Shown here piece by piece: positions 8,844 through 17,889 of a stretch of DNA of 64,000 nt. This DNA comes from Dinoroseobacter sp039192165 (GTDB lineage: Bacteria; Pseudomonadota; Alphaproteobacteria; Rhodobacterales; Rhodobacteraceae), in assembly GCA_039192165.1 (NCBI GenBank), contig JBCCXD010000005.1:256436-320435 (forward strand), written 5' to 3'. Made by a program: the position numbers and the translations under genes. The notes under the pieces were generated by a model. It was given only the letters and a program-made list of their open reading frames with translations, made no database searches and was not told where the DNA came from. Positions within the stretch are counted from its first letter, which is position 1. Each line of letters opens with the position of its first letter.

Positions 8844-9398
8844 CTAGTCAGTCAAGGCCCGCACTCGGTCGGCAAGCCATGCAAGGTCCCCGTCTTCCAG
8901 CCCGATCTCGCGCAGATGGCTTTCGGTATTCCACAGGTATTCCGTGTTTGGGCCCCGCCCACCGACAGCCGTCGCGATGATCTGCGCTTGCTCCTCCAGC
9001 GGTAGGTTTCCACAATACTGAACATGCGCGCGGTCTACGACATATGTTACCGCTGCTACTTCTCTGCCATCTGCTAAGGTCACAGAATGGGCCGCTTCAA
9101 GGTATGCCGAAGAGACGAGCTCGCGTTCTCGCAATGCGGCAATCGTGGTGTCTTCCGTGCCGGGCTTCACCCGAAACGCAACACCATCGCAAAAGGCGGC
9201 GTCGGCTCGATCGAGCGCGAGCACAAGTCCAGGGTCGCTTTCAGTCCCCCGGTGATGGATGGAGCGCATGCAAAACGAGCGGTGAAATCCTGGCAAACGC
9301 GCAACAGAACGCTCTGCAACCGGAAACTCCGGGTTCCAGATCAGCGATCCGTATCCAAAGACCCACAGAGGGTCCGGCAAGTGCTGGTTCTTGATCAT
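8844..9398 (-). CDS. Gamma-glutamylcyclotransferase (ChaC-like)
   Basis: Cytosolic enzyme of the gamma-glutamylcyclotransferase fold, expected to cleave gamma-glutamyl peptides, probably glutathione, to 5-oxoproline. The 184-residue protein opens with LWVFGYGSLIWNPEF, the glycine-rich substrate loop of the ChaC group, and has the ChaC-like NTEYLWNTESHLREIG near its C-terminus. The ATG at 9398 is chosen by similarity; the frame is open to 9458 but that would overlap the divergent DUF2125 gene, and neither start has a strong ribosome-binding site. Its start is only 46 bases from the divergent gene, so the two promoters must share this interval or overlap coding sequence. Confidence 0.85.
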   Translation of the reverse strand: MIKNQHLPDPLWVFGYGSLIWNPEFPVAERSVARLPGFHRSFCMRSIHHRGTESDPGLVLALDRADAAFCDGVAFRVKPGTEDTTIAALRERELVSSAYLEAAHSVTLADGREVAAVTYVVDRAHVQYCGNLPLEEQAQIIATAVGGRGPNTEYLWNTESHLREIGLEDGDLAWLADRVRALTD

Positions 9399-9444
9399 CG
9401 GCGCGGTTAAACACGAGCCGGAACGCCGTGGAAAGGGGAAAAAG

Positions 9445-10443
9445 ATGCGCCTGATCATTGCCTTTGTCGTCTTCGCAGCGCTTGGCTGGGCGGGCTACTG
9501 GTGGGTCGGCGCCCGCGCGGTTGAAACTGCGTTCGCAACCTGGCTCGATGCGCGCGAAGCTGAGGGGTGGCAGGCGGAGGTTGCGTCGCTGGAGGTACAA
9601 GGTTTTCCCAACCGCTTCGACACCACGTTGGCTGAACCAGTCTTCGCCGACCCGGAAACCGGCCTGGCCTGGCAGGCCCCGTTCGTTCAGTTCCTTTCGC
9701 TCAGCTATCGCCCCACTGATGTGATCGCGGTTTTCCCAAACACCCAGACCATTCTGACCCCGCGAGGGACATATACACTTCAGACGACTGAAATGCAGGC
9801 GTCTCTCTTTCTTGGCGCGGAAGCGCAGCTGCCGCTGAGACGGGCGTCGCTGGTGGCCGACGCGCCGACTTTAGCAGGAACCGACTGGCAAACGCAGGCA
9901 GAGGTTTTCCGGATGGCAATGTATGCCACGGAAGACATGGTGAGCACCTATGACATCGGCGTCGAGACGCGGATGCTCACTCCGCCCGCATCGCAAAAGA
10001 AGCGGCTTGACCCAGGCAATCTGCTCCCCAGCGCGCTTGAGGTCCTGCGGATTGACGCACAGGTATCATTTGACCGCCCTTGGGATATCAGCGCTCTGGA
10101 AGACCAACGCCCCCAGCCGACTCTCATAGTGCTCCGTGAGGCACGTGGAGAGTGGGGCGATCTGTTGCTCCGTGCAACAGGATCGCTTGAGTTGGATGCA
10201 CGCGGTTTGCCTACCGGGAAGATTGATATCAAGGCCGGAAACTGGCGCGGAATGCTCGATGTCGCGCGCCGGAGCGGCGCCCTGCCCGACCGCGTTGCTG
10301 ACCTCATCGAACGTGGGTTGGAAGGTTTATCCGCGCTGTCCGGGCGCTCTGACACGCTGGATATTCCACTCAGTTTCGAGCAGGGCCAAATGCGGATCGG
10401 GTTTATCCCGCTCGGCCAGTCAGGGCCGATCCTGCTGCGCTAG
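9445..10443 (+). CDS. DUF2125 domain-containing protein
   Basis: A 332-residue protein of the DUF2125 family, common in Alphaproteobacteria and of unknown function. Residues 1-18 (MRLIIAFVVFAALGWAGY) form a signal anchor, so most of the protein should face the periplasm. The rest is beta-rich with repeated F/V-x-W patterns (FATWLDAREAEGW, VEVQGFPNRFDTTL-like segments). The ATG at 9445 follows GAAAGGGGAAAAAG, a good ribosome-binding sequence. Its TAG stop interlocks with the convergent extensin-like gene over a 4-base CTAG. Confidence 0.87.
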   Translation: MRLIIAFVVFAALGWAGYWWVGARAVETAFATWLDAREAEGWQAEVASLEVQGFPNRFDTTLAEPVFADPETGLAWQAPFVQFLSLSYRPTDVIAVFPNTQTILTPRGTYTLQTTEMQASLFLGAEAQLPLRRASLVADAPTLAGTDWQTQAEVFRMAMYATEDMVSTYDIGVETRMLTPPASQKKRLDPGNLLPSALEVLRIDAQVSFDRPWDISALEDQRPQPTLIVLREARGEWGDLLLRATGSLELDARGLPTGKIDIKAGNWRGMLDVARRSGALPDRVADLIERGLEGLSALSGRSDTLDIPLSFEQGQMRIGFIPLGQSGPILLR

Positions 10444-11270
10444 CGGCAATAGGGTCCGGAACGGTGCTGCGCAACATCGAAATGAAAATGGTCGCGATGG
10501 TAGCGGTCCGAATTAGGGCCGAGCACAGTTCCGAATGGTCCGCAGGCCGCACGGTGCGCGCGTTTCAGCGCGGCACCCTTCTCGCCTTTTCCCCAATGGT
10601 TCAGCACGCTGAGGCTGGTTCCGTCCTTGAGCCGGATATCGGAGATATCGATAGCCCGACCTTTACCATGCTCGGATATTCTTGCCCCGGTTTTGTTGTT
10701 GCGTGTCCTGCAGCTGTAATGCGCCGCCACGCGCAGCGAGGCGACACCGCCCCCCATGCGCCCAACGGCTGGCTTAAGACCTTGGTCGACCCACAGGTTC
10801 AGCGCCTGTGCGGCCTCGCAGGTCATGGTGGATCCCTGGCTAAGGGTGACCCCGGAAACTTGGACAATCTGCACCGGATTTTTGACACCGCAGCCGCGCA
10901 AGCGTCCCTGAACAGGTGGAACAGAGCGCCCAATAATGGCCCGTGATCCGCATACCCGGCCCATCTTGGCGGGTATTGCAGGCGGGCGCGTGATCTGGGT
11001 CGCGGCTGTGGCGCGCTGCGGCGCAGGGGTGCGTCGAGCCGGGCGTGGCTCGGGCCGGGTGGTCTTCACTCCGAAGAAAACCGCAATGCGCCCCGACGGT
11101 GTGCGCGCTGACGGCACGAGTTGGACATAGCCTTGAGTGGTTTTCTGGATCTGCGCCTTATCCGACGTCGAAGGGCGTGGTTCAGGCCGGGGCGCGCGAT
11201 CCGGCGGCGCCGCGAGAAGCGGGCCGGCCAAAAACGCCGCGATAAGGAACGCGACGCTTGTTTTACTCAT
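10440..11270 (-). CDS. Extensin-like family protein (secreted)
   Basis: Exported protein of 276 residues with signal peptide MSKTSVAFLIAAFLAGPLLA, a Pro/Arg-rich linker to about residue 100, and a C-terminal extensin-like domain (PF06904 type). Conserved marks include the CG...CEAAQALN segment, AHYSCRTRNN, SEHGKGRAIDIS and HRDHFHFD. The His/Asp cluster (SEHGKGRAIDI and DHFHFD) resembles LAS/D,D-peptidase metal sites, so a peptidoglycan-related hydrolase role is plausible but inferred. The start ATG overlaps the tyrC stop by four bases, making it the last gene of a hisC-tyrC-extensin unit. Confidence 0.88.
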   Translation of the reverse strand: MSKTSVAFLIAAFLAGPLLAAPPDRAPRPEPRPSTSDKAQIQKTTQGYVQLVPSARTPSGRIAVFFGVKTTRPEPRPARRTPAPQRATAATQITRPPAIPAKMGRVCGSRAIIGRSVPPVQGRLRGCGVKNPVQIVQVSGVTLSQGSTMTCEAAQALNLWVDQGLKPAVGRMGGGVASLRVAAHYSCRTRNNKTGARISEHGKGRAIDISDIRLKDGTSLSVLNHWGKGEKGAALKRAHRAACGPFGTVLGPNSDRYHRDHFHFDVAQHRSGPYCR

Positions 11271-12196
11271 GGATCCGCTTTCGCCTTGAAGCGCCCGAAA
11301 TCCGGTGCATCCGTGTCCTGCCCCGCATCGATGATACCGCGGCGGATCGCCCTTGTACGGGTGAAATAATCGTGCAAGTGATCCCCGTCTTCGGTCCGGA
11401 TCGCCCGCTGGAGGGCAAAAAGCTCTTCCGTAAACCGGCCAAGAATTTCAAGTGTTGCGGTTTTGTTGGTCAGGAACACATCGCGCCACATGGTAGGATC
11501 ACTCGCCGCGATCCGTGTGAAATCGCGAAATCCAGCCGCCGAATACTTGATCACCTCGCTATCGGTCACCCGGCGGAGATCGTCGGCCACGCCCACCATT
11601 GTGTAGGCGATCAGGTGCGGCGCGTGGGAGGTCACCGCGAGCACCAGATCATGGTGCGACGGATCCATGACGTCCACGTTGGAGCCCAGCCCCCGCCAGA
11701 ACCGCTCCAGCTTTTTGATTTCATCCAGGTCGCTGCCTTCGACCGGGACCAATATGCACCATTTGTTGTCAAAGAGCTCCGCAAAGCCCGAGCGTGGCCC
11801 GGAATGCTCGGTGCCCGCAAGCGGGTGGCCTGGAATAAAGTGCACATGATCTGGCAGCTCAGGCCCGACATCAGCAATCACAGCCTGCTTTACCGAACCC
11901 ACATCCGTCACAACCGCGCCGGGTTTCAGCATTGGCGCGATTTCGGCCGCAACAGCTCCCATGACGCCAACGGGCACAGCCAGCACCACCAGATCAGCGT
12001 CCTCACAGGCTTCTGCCGCGCTTCCAGCAACCTCATCCACCAAGCCAATCTGCTCGGCAACGGCCCGGGTTTCGGCCGACCGCGCATAACCGCTGATCGT
12101 GGTCACCAGCCCTGCGCGCCGCATTGCATGCGCCATCGAGCCCGCAATAAGACCCAGCCCAATCAAGGCGACCTTGGGGTAAATCACTCCGCTCAT
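11267..12196 (-). CDS. tyrC: Prephenate/arogenate dehydrogenase
   Basis: NAD(P)-dependent dehydrogenase of tyrosine synthesis, oxidatively decarboxylating prephenate or arogenate. The 309-residue protein begins with a Rossmann loop VALIGLGLIAGSMAHAMRR and has DVGSVKQAV, FIPGHPLAGTEHSG and AVTSHAPHLIAY, all typical of the TyrA dehydrogenase core. There is no fused chorismate mutase. It overlaps hisC upstream and the extensin-like gene downstream by four bases each. Whether it prefers prephenate or arogenate (cyclohexadienyl dehydrogenase) cannot be decided by eye. Confidence 0.93.
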   Translation of the reverse strand: MSGVIYPKVALIGLGLIAGSMAHAMRRAGLVTTISGYARSAETRAVAEQIGLVDEVAGSAAEACEDADLVVLAVPVGVMGAVAAEIAPMLKPGAVVTDVGSVKQAVIADVGPELPDHVHFIPGHPLAGTEHSGPRSGFAELFDNKWCILVPVEGSDLDEIKKLERFWRGLGSNVDVMDPSHHDLVLAVTSHAPHLIAYTMVGVADDLRRVTDSEVIKYSAAGFRDFTRIAASDPTMWRDVFLTNKTATLEILGRFTEELFALQRAIRTEDGDHLHDYFTRTRAIRRGIIDAGQDTDAPDFGRFKAKADP

Positions 12197-13278
12197 GACG
12201 CGCGCGCCTTGAAAGCAGCAACCGCATCTACGAGCGCGCGGCAGCTTTGTTCATCGCCCACGGTCATGCGCAGCGCCTCTGGCAGATTGTAGCCCGCCAC
12301 GCGACGCACAATGATCCCACGCGACTTCAGGAAGTCATCACAGGCCTCAGCTTCGAATTGGCTCCCGAAGCGCGCGAGTACGAAATTGGTGCTCGACGTG
12401 TCTGAAGGAACGCCGAGCTGTGCCAACTCGGCCGCAAGCCAGGCGCGCCATTTGGCATTTTCCGCAAGACACATCTGGGTATAGCCCTCATCCAGCACTG
12501 CAGCTTCCGCCGCCGCCAGTGCTCCGGTTGACAGGTTGAAGGGCCCGCGCACTCGGTTCAGAACGTCGATGATTTCTTTTGGCCCGTAACCCCATCCCAC
12601 CCGCAAGGCACCAAGACCATACACCTTTGAAAAGGTTCGGGTCATAACGACATTCCCGCGCGCTTCTATGATCGCCATCCCGGCATCATATCCCGGTACA
12701 TATTCGGCGTAGGCCCCGTCGAGCACAAGGATCGTGCCATCGGGCACTCCGTCCGCCAGCCGCGCGAGCTCGTTGCCACCAATCATCGTCCCGGTGGGAT
12801 TGTTCGGATTGGCGAGAAAGACGAGCCTCGTGCGCTCGTTGCAGGCTGCAAGGATCGCATCGACATCTGTGACCCTCTCCCGCTCGGGAACCTCTACCGG
12901 CGTTGCCCCCGCAGCACGGGCGCTGATTTTGTACATGCCAAAGCCGTGTTCGGTATGGATCACCTCGTCTCCCGGGCCGGCATAGGCCTGGCAAAGGAAG
13001 GCAATGATCTCGTCCGAACCTGCCCCGCAGATCACCCGCTCGGAATCGACCCCGTGAACCGCGCCAATCGCGGCGCGCAAGCCTGTGTGATCCGAGGACG
13101 GATAGCGATGCAGGCTACTGGCCGCATCTCTAAAAGCGCTGATGGCTTTGGGAGACGGGCCGAGAGGATTTTCATTCGAAGACAGCTTAAGAACCTTCTC
13201 GACGCCGTCCACATGGCTGGCCCCGCCCTGATAGAGCGCGATGTCCATGATACCGGGCTGCGGCATGATACGGGTCAT
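12193..13278 (-). CDS. hisC: Histidinol-phosphate aminotransferase
   Basis: PLP-dependent aminotransferase for imidazole-acetol phosphate in histidine synthesis; in this setting, next to tyrC, it may also transaminate aromatic keto acids. The 361-residue product has the class I/II fold: KLSSNENPLGPSPKA, NPNNPTGTMI, DGAYAEYV, and the PLP lysine in TRTFSKVYGLGALRVGWGYG. The ATG at 13278 is preceded by AGGA at good spacing. It is the promoter-proximal gene of hisC-tyrC-extensin. Confidence 0.95.
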   Translation of the reverse strand: MTRIMPQPGIMDIALYQGGASHVDGVEKVLKLSSNENPLGPSPKAISAFRDAASSLHRYPSSDHTGLRAAIGAVHGVDSERVICGAGSDEIIAFLCQAYAGPGDEVIHTEHGFGMYKISARAAGATPVEVPERERVTDVDAILAACNERTRLVFLANPNNPTGTMIGGNELARLADGVPDGTILVLDGAYAEYVPGYDAGMAIIEARGNVVMTRTFSKVYGLGALRVGWGYGPKEIIDVLNRVRGPFNLSTGALAAAEAAVLDEGYTQMCLAENAKWRAWLAAELAQLGVPSDTSSTNFVLARFGSQFEAEACDDFLKSRGIIVRRVAGYNLPEALRMTVGDEQSCRALVDAVAAFKARAS

Positions 13279-13320
13279 ATCGGGTCCTGCTTCACTTTAA
13301 GGCCATGTCTAAAGACACAG

Positions 13321-13348
13321 AAAAGGCCGCGCAATTGCTCGCGCGGCC
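13321..13348 (-). terminator. Terminator hairpin downstream of rpsD
   Basis: An 8-base-pair GC stem (GGCCGCGC / GCGCGGCC) with an 8-base loop is followed on the minus strand by TTTTCTG. It lies in the 96-base gap between the rpsD stop and the hisC start, so it would end the rpsD transcript before hisC. Confidence 0.65.
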
Positions 13349-13374
13349 GAAAAATCTGAATTGCGCGAAACTGT

Positions 13375-13995
13375 TTAGTTCTGCGCGTAATATTCGATGA
13401 CGAGGTTTGGCTCCATCATCACCGGATAGGGCACGTCTGCCAGACCCGGAGTGCGCACGAAGGTGGCTTTCATTTTCGAATGGTCGGCGTCGATGTAATC
13501 CGGCACATCACGCTCGGGCAACTGGGAGGCTTCAAGCACCAGCGCAAGTTGCTTGGACCCGTCGCGCACTTCGATCACATCGCCCTCTTTAACCCGGTAA
13601 GACGGCACGTTTACGCGCTGTCCGTTCACGGTCACATGGGCGTGGTTCACAAACTGGCGAGCTGCAAAGATCGTCGGGACGAACTTTGAGCGGTAGACAA
13701 CCGCGTCCAGACGACGCTCCAACAGACCGATCAGGTTCTCGCCGGTGTCCCCCTTGATCCGCTCAGCTTCTCCATAGATCCGGCGGAACTGCTTCTCGGT
13801 CAGATCGCCGTAATACCCCTTCAGCTTCTGCTTGGCGCGCAGCTGCAGACCGAAGTCAGACATTTTCGCCTTGCGGCGCTGTCCATGCTGACCAGGGCCA
13901 TATTCGCGGCGGTTCAGAGGGGATTTCGGACGACCCCAGATGTTCTCGCCCATCCGGCGGTCGATTTTATACTTGGCAGACGTGCGTTTGGTCAC
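13375..13995 (-). CDS. rpsD: 30S ribosomal protein S4
   Basis: Primary 16S rRNA-binding protein of the small subunit. The frame is open to 14100, but the family length of 206 residues is reached with GTG at 13995, preceded by AAGGAGACC, giving TKRTSAKYKIDRRMGENIWG. The S4 N-domain and the S4 RNA-binding domain (LERRLDAVVYRSKFVPTIFAARQFVNHAHVTVNGQ) are intact. It is monocistronic here, flanked by a terminator hairpin downstream. Confidence 0.97.
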   Translation of the reverse strand: MTKRTSAKYKIDRRMGENIWGRPKSPLNRREYGPGQHGQRRKAKMSDFGLQLRAKQKLKGYYGDLTEKQFRRIYGEAERIKGDTGENLIGLLERRLDAVVYRSKFVPTIFAARQFVNHAHVTVNGQRVNVPSYRVKEGDVIEVRDGSKQLALVLEASQLPERDVPDYIDADHSKMKATFVRTPGLADVPYPVMMEPNLVIEYYAQN

Positions 13996-14167
13996 GGCTG
14001 GTCTCCTTCGTCGAAGCGCTTCCTGCCGGAAGCTATGAAGGGCGTTGTCCTTTGGCCTCAGGCCCGACAGGCATCCCCTTGCGGGGGCCACCAACACCAA
14101 TGAATGGCGCGCTTATAAGCATCGCGCGCGGGCTGTCAACTGGCCAAAGGAAAAAGCGACCGCGCCA

Positions 14168-16462
14168 TTACCCGCATTTTGAGAAGCCACAGTCCATACA
14201 CGTGTTGCAACCTTCCACCATCTGCAGGGCGAAGCTTCCACAGCTCGGGCAGGATGCGCCGCGCGGCGCATTCCCGACCACCATCACTTCGGCCTTGGGG
14301 TCGGATTTCAGGCCCATCCCCTCGCCCTCGATAAATCCGATGTCGATCATATGCCGCTCAATCACGCCTCCAATCGCGGCGAGAATGGAAGGCACATATT
14401 TCCCTTCCATCCAGGCGCCACCACGAGGGTCAAACACCGCCTTCAACTCCTCGACCACGAACGACACATCGCCCCCGCGCCTGAACACGGCCGAGATCAT
14501 CCGCGTCAACGCCACGGTCCAGGCGAAATGCTCCATGTTCTTGGAATTAATGAACACCTCAAAGGGACGCCGATGCCCGTTTATAACGACGTCGTTGATG
14601 GTGATGTAAATCGCATGATCGGTGAGCGGCCACTTCACTTTATAGGTCTGGCCTTCCAATGCCTGCGGCCGGTCGAGCGGCTCCGAGATATAGACCACAT
14701 CACCATCGAGATCCGCGTCTGAGACCGCGCGCACTTCTCCTGCCTCTCCCGCTTCATCTTCTTCTTTGCTGGAAATACTCAACACACTGCCGGTCACCGC
14801 ATTCGGGCGGTAAGTGGTGCAGCCCTTGCAGCCCGTATCCCACGCCTCCATGTAAACGTGTTTGAAATCCTCGAAGCTGATATCCTCGGGGCAGTTGATG
14901 GTCTTGGAAATGGAGCTGTCGACCCATTTTTGCGCGGCCGCCTGCATCCGCACATGATCCAACGGGGCGAGGGTCTGTGCGTTGACAAAATAACCAGGAA
15001 GGTCCTTCTCTCCGAATTTTTCGCGCCACAGGTTTACGGCATAATCGACAACTTCTTCCTCAGTACGCGACCCGTCTTTCTGCAGCACTTTGCGCGTATA
15101 GGCGTAGGCGAAAACGGGCTCGATCCCAGAACTGACATTCCCGGCGTACAGAGAGATTGTCCCCGTCGGCGCTATGGACGTCAGCAGCGCATTGCGAATT
15201 CCGTGCGTGCGAATGGCTTCGCGCACGTCCTCGTCCATCTCGCGCATCGTCCCGCTGGCCAGAAACGCATCCGCGTCGAAGAGCGGGAAGGCCCCTTTCT
15301 CGGCAGCCAGATCAACCGACGCCAGATAAGCGGCGCGGGCAATCGCGTGCAACCAATGCTCTGTTTGGCGCGCCGCTTCCTCCGAGCCGTAGCGCAACCC
15401 CAGCATCATCAAAGCATCGGCCAATCCGGTTACACCGAGCCCGATCCGCCGCTTCGCCTGTGCCTCTGCCGCCTGCGCATCGAGCGGAAATCTTGACGCA
15501 TCTACCACGTTATCCATCATCCGCACTGCGGTGCGGACCAGATCATCAAGAGCGGCCTCATCAAGCGCTGCGCCATTTTCAAACGGATCGCTGACCAGCC
15601 GGGCGAGGTTCACCGAGCCCAACAGACAGGCTCCGTAAGGCGGCAATGGCTGTTCGCCACAGGGGTTTGTTGCCGCTATTGTCTCGCAGTAGCTCAGGTT
15701 GTTGGCTGCATTAATCCGGTCGATAAAGATCACACCTGGTTCGGCGTATTCGAAGGTTGCGCGCATGATCCGGTTCCACAAATCACGCGCCTGCACGGTT
15801 TTGTAAACCCGATCCCCGAACACCAGCTCCCAGGACTCATCGGCCTTGACCGCTTCCATGAACGCGTCTGTGACCAGCACGGAGACATTGAACATCCGCA
15901 GCCGCGCCGGGTCGGATTTCGCATCGATGAAATCCTCGATATCGGGGTGATCGCAGCGCATCGTCGCCATCATCGCGCCGCGCCGCGAGCCCGCCGACAT
16001 GATCGTGCGGCACATCGCGTCCCAAACATCCATGAACGACAGCGGTCCGGAGGCATCCGCCGCCACGCCTTTGACCGCAGCACCCTTGGGCCGGATGGTG
16101 GAGAAATCGTAACCGATCCCCCCGCCCTGCTGCATGGTCAGCGCGGCCTCTTTCAACATCTCGAAAATACCGCCCATGTCATCGGGGATCGTCCCCATGA
16201 CGAAGCAGTTGAACAGTGTCACGCTTCGGTCGGTGCCCGCGCCTGCGGTGATCCGCCCCGCGGGAAGGTATTTGAAATCCGCCAGCGCGTCGTAAAACTT
16301 GTCTTCCCAGGCAGATGGATCTTTCTCCATCGCCGCCAGCGCGCGTGCAATCCGCCGCCACGTGTCCTCAACCGTTCTGTCAATCGGTGTACCGTCCGCC
16401 TCTTTGAAGCGGTACTTCATATCCCAGATGGATTCGGAGATGGGCGCAGCGAAGCGAGTCAT
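14168..16462 (-). CDS. nrdJ: Adenosylcobalamin-dependent (class II) ribonucleotide reductase
   Basis: Reduces ribonucleotides to deoxyribonucleotides using an adenosylcobalamin-generated thiyl radical, independent of oxygen. The 764-residue protein has MQQGGGIGYDFSTIRPKG near 110-127 and the active-site loop NPCGEQ near 266-271. Its C-terminus ends with two CxxC pairs (CPSCGS and CNTCMDCGFSKCG), the redox tail that regenerates the active-site disulfide. It stands alone with its own promoter region, where two NrdR-like boxes are found. It needs B12, which fits the cobU gene in the same window. Confidence 0.96.
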   Translation of the reverse strand: MTRFAAPISESIWDMKYRFKEADGTPIDRTVEDTWRRIARALAAMEKDPSAWEDKFYDALADFKYLPAGRITAGAGTDRSVTLFNCFVMGTIPDDMGGIFEMLKEAALTMQQGGGIGYDFSTIRPKGAAVKGVAADASGPLSFMDVWDAMCRTIMSAGSRRGAMMATMRCDHPDIEDFIDAKSDPARLRMFNVSVLVTDAFMEAVKADESWELVFGDRVYKTVQARDLWNRIMRATFEYAEPGVIFIDRINAANNLSYCETIAATNPCGEQPLPPYGACLLGSVNLARLVSDPFENGAALDEAALDDLVRTAVRMMDNVVDASRFPLDAQAAEAQAKRRIGLGVTGLADALMMLGLRYGSEEAARQTEHWLHAIARAAYLASVDLAAEKGAFPLFDADAFLASGTMREMDEDVREAIRTHGIRNALLTSIAPTGTISLYAGNVSSGIEPVFAYAYTRKVLQKDGSRTEEEVVDYAVNLWREKFGEKDLPGYFVNAQTLAPLDHVRMQAAAQKWVDSSISKTINCPEDISFEDFKHVYMEAWDTGCKGCTTYRPNAVTGSVLSISSKEEDEAGEAGEVRAVSDADLDGDVVYISEPLDRPQALEGQTYKVKWPLTDHAIYITINDVVINGHRRPFEVFINSKNMEHFAWTVALTRMISAVFRRGGDVSFVVEELKAVFDPRGGAWMEGKYVPSILAAIGGVIERHMIDIGFIEGEGMGLKSDPKAEVMVVGNAPRGASCPSCGSFALQMVEGCNTCMDCGFSKCG

Positions 16463-16517
16463 GGCGGCGATTCTCTTGATTGGCAGGCTTCAAACAATAG
16501 CCTAAAACGCATGTTTT

Positions 16518-16564
16518 GCACAACAGGTTGCAGCATCGATCATAAAACCTACGATATGCTGTGT
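16518..16564 (-). promoter_or_regulatory. Tandem NrdR-like boxes upstream of nrdJ
   Basis: On the minus strand, ACACAGCATATCGTAG (16564-16549) matches 11 of 16 positions of the NrdR box acaCwAtATaTwGtgt. CTGCAACCTGTTGTGC (16533-16518) matches about 9 of 16. Their starts are 31 bases apart, the spacing known for cooperative NrdR box pairs. The second box ends 56 bases from the nrdJ ATG. NrdR is a known repressor of ribonucleotide reductase genes; binding here is inferred. Confidence 0.55.
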
Positions 16565-16615
16565 GATCGACTCGCAGGATGTGAGTCGTTCTGGGGATAA
16601 GTCTGGGGAAAGCCC

Positions 16616-17047
16616 GTGGGAAAGACTGTAAATCTGATCAAGCTGTGCGTTGGCGCGGAAAAGGTCGAAGATCTGCTGAATTGGCAGAAGCAGAAACGTG
16701 CGCAGAATGCCGAGGGTTTGCCTGTCCATGTTACCCGGATGTGGCCCAAGCGCGGCGACGAGATTCTGAACGGCGGATCGCTCTACTGGGTGTTCAAGGG
16801 CGTCGTACTGGCGCGCCAACCGATCCTCCGGCTGGACGAAGCGACCGGCAGCGACGGGATTACACGCTGCGCAATCGTTCTGGACCCGAAGGTGACCCGT
16901 ACCGAAGCTGCACCCAAGCGGCCGTTTCAGGGATGGCGCTATCTGAGTGCAAACGATGCTCCGGCTGATCTGCGCAGTCAGTCTCGCCGCGAAGAGGCTT
17001 TGCCACCAATGCTAGAAATGGCGCTTGCGGAAATTGGCGTGCGCTAA
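16616..17047 (+). CDS. DUF1489 family protein
   Basis: A 143-residue soluble protein of the DUF1489 family, found across Alphaproteobacteria and of unknown function. Segments LIKLCVGAEKVEDLL, RMWPKRGDEILNGGSLYWVFKG and FQGWRYL are typical of the family. The start is GTG at 16616, preceded by a GGGGAA ribosome-binding sequence. It is divergent from nrdJ, so the NrdR-like boxes lie upstream of both. Its TAA stop interlocks with the convergent panC stop over CTAA. Confidence 0.9.
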   Translation: MGKTVNLIKLCVGAEKVEDLLNWQKQKRAQNAEGLPVHVTRMWPKRGDEILNGGSLYWVFKGVVLARQPILRLDEATGSDGITRCAIVLDPKVTRTEAAPKRPFQGWRYLSANDAPADLRSQSRREEALPPMLEMALAEIGVR

Positions 17048-17889
17048 GCCACCGAGACATTGTCGATCAAGCGTGCTTTGCCCAGATTGGCTGCGACAAA
17101 CACCCGGGCGGTTTCTTTTGAAGGGCGCTCGACCAACTCCAGCGTCTGTGCATCACGACACTCCAGATAATCGACCGACCGGAACCCGGTCTTGACGAGC
17201 TCATGTGCAGCAGCCTCGCAAACACCCGCTGCGCCGTGCCCGCGGGCGATCTGAGCAGCCGCGTTGCGGATAATCCTGTTCAGGTTAGGGGCAATTTCAC
17301 GCTCGTCCTCAGAAAGATAGGCATTGCGTGAACTTAGCGCCAATCCATCTTCCGCCCGCACTGTCGGTACCCCCACAATCTCGGTCGGAAAATTCAGATC
17401 GCGGGCCATCTGACGCACTACGGCCAGTTGTTGCCAGTCCTTCTGACCAAAGTATGCCCGGTCCGCTGCGCCGAGGTTCAAAAGCTTCGCCACGATTTGC
17501 GTAACGCCATCAAAGTGCCCCGGTCGCGTTGCGCCGCAAAGAGGCTCTGTCAACCCGGCGACCTTGACTGTCGTGGCAAATCCGACCGGGTACATCACGT
17601 CTGGGGTTGGAGCGAAACAGACTTCGACCTGCTCTTCGCGAAGGAGCTGAAGGTCGGAGTCAAATGTGTTTGGATAGGCCTGCAGATCTTCGGTTGGACC
17701 AAACTGAGTGGGATTCACGAAAATTGTCGCGATCACGTGCCGGCACTCTTCCCGCGCAGCCTTAACAAGCGCCATATGCCCGGCATGCAGCGCACCCATT
17801 GTCGGGACGAGTCCGACACTTTCTCCCGCACGCCGCCAGCTGCTCTGCAACATCCGCAGGCTGGCAACATCCCGGATTACTTCAGTCAT
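17044..17889 (-). CDS. panC: Pantoate--beta-alanine ligase
   Basis: ATP-dependent ligase making pantothenate from pantoate and beta-alanine. The 281-residue protein has PTMGALHAGH at 29-38 (the HIGH-like nucleotide site), YFGQKDWQQLAVVRQMARDLN, and LALSSRNAYLS (KMSKS-like). It overlaps the end of hisG by eight bases, so it is the last gene of hisS-hisZ-hisG-panC. Its partner panB is 17 kb away, unlike the adjacent panBC arrangement of many relatives. Confidence 0.95.
   Translation of the reverse strand: MTEVIRDVASLRMLQSSWRRAGESVGLVPTMGALHAGHMALVKAAREECRHVIATIFVNPTQFGPTEDLQAYPNTFDSDLQLLREEQVEVCFAPTPDVMYPVGFATTVKVAGLTEPLCGATRPGHFDGVTQIVAKLLNLGAADRAYFGQKDWQQLAVVRQMARDLNFPTEIVGVPTVRAEDGLALSSRNAYLSEDEREIAPNLNRIIRNAAAQIARGHGAAGVCEAAAHELVKTGFRSVDYLECRDAQTLELVERPSKETARVFVAANLGKARLIDNVSVA

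Noticed and set aside
16463..16615. Cobalamin riboswitch before nrdJ
   Set aside because: The interval is too short and lacks the B12-box core; NrdR-like boxes explain it better.
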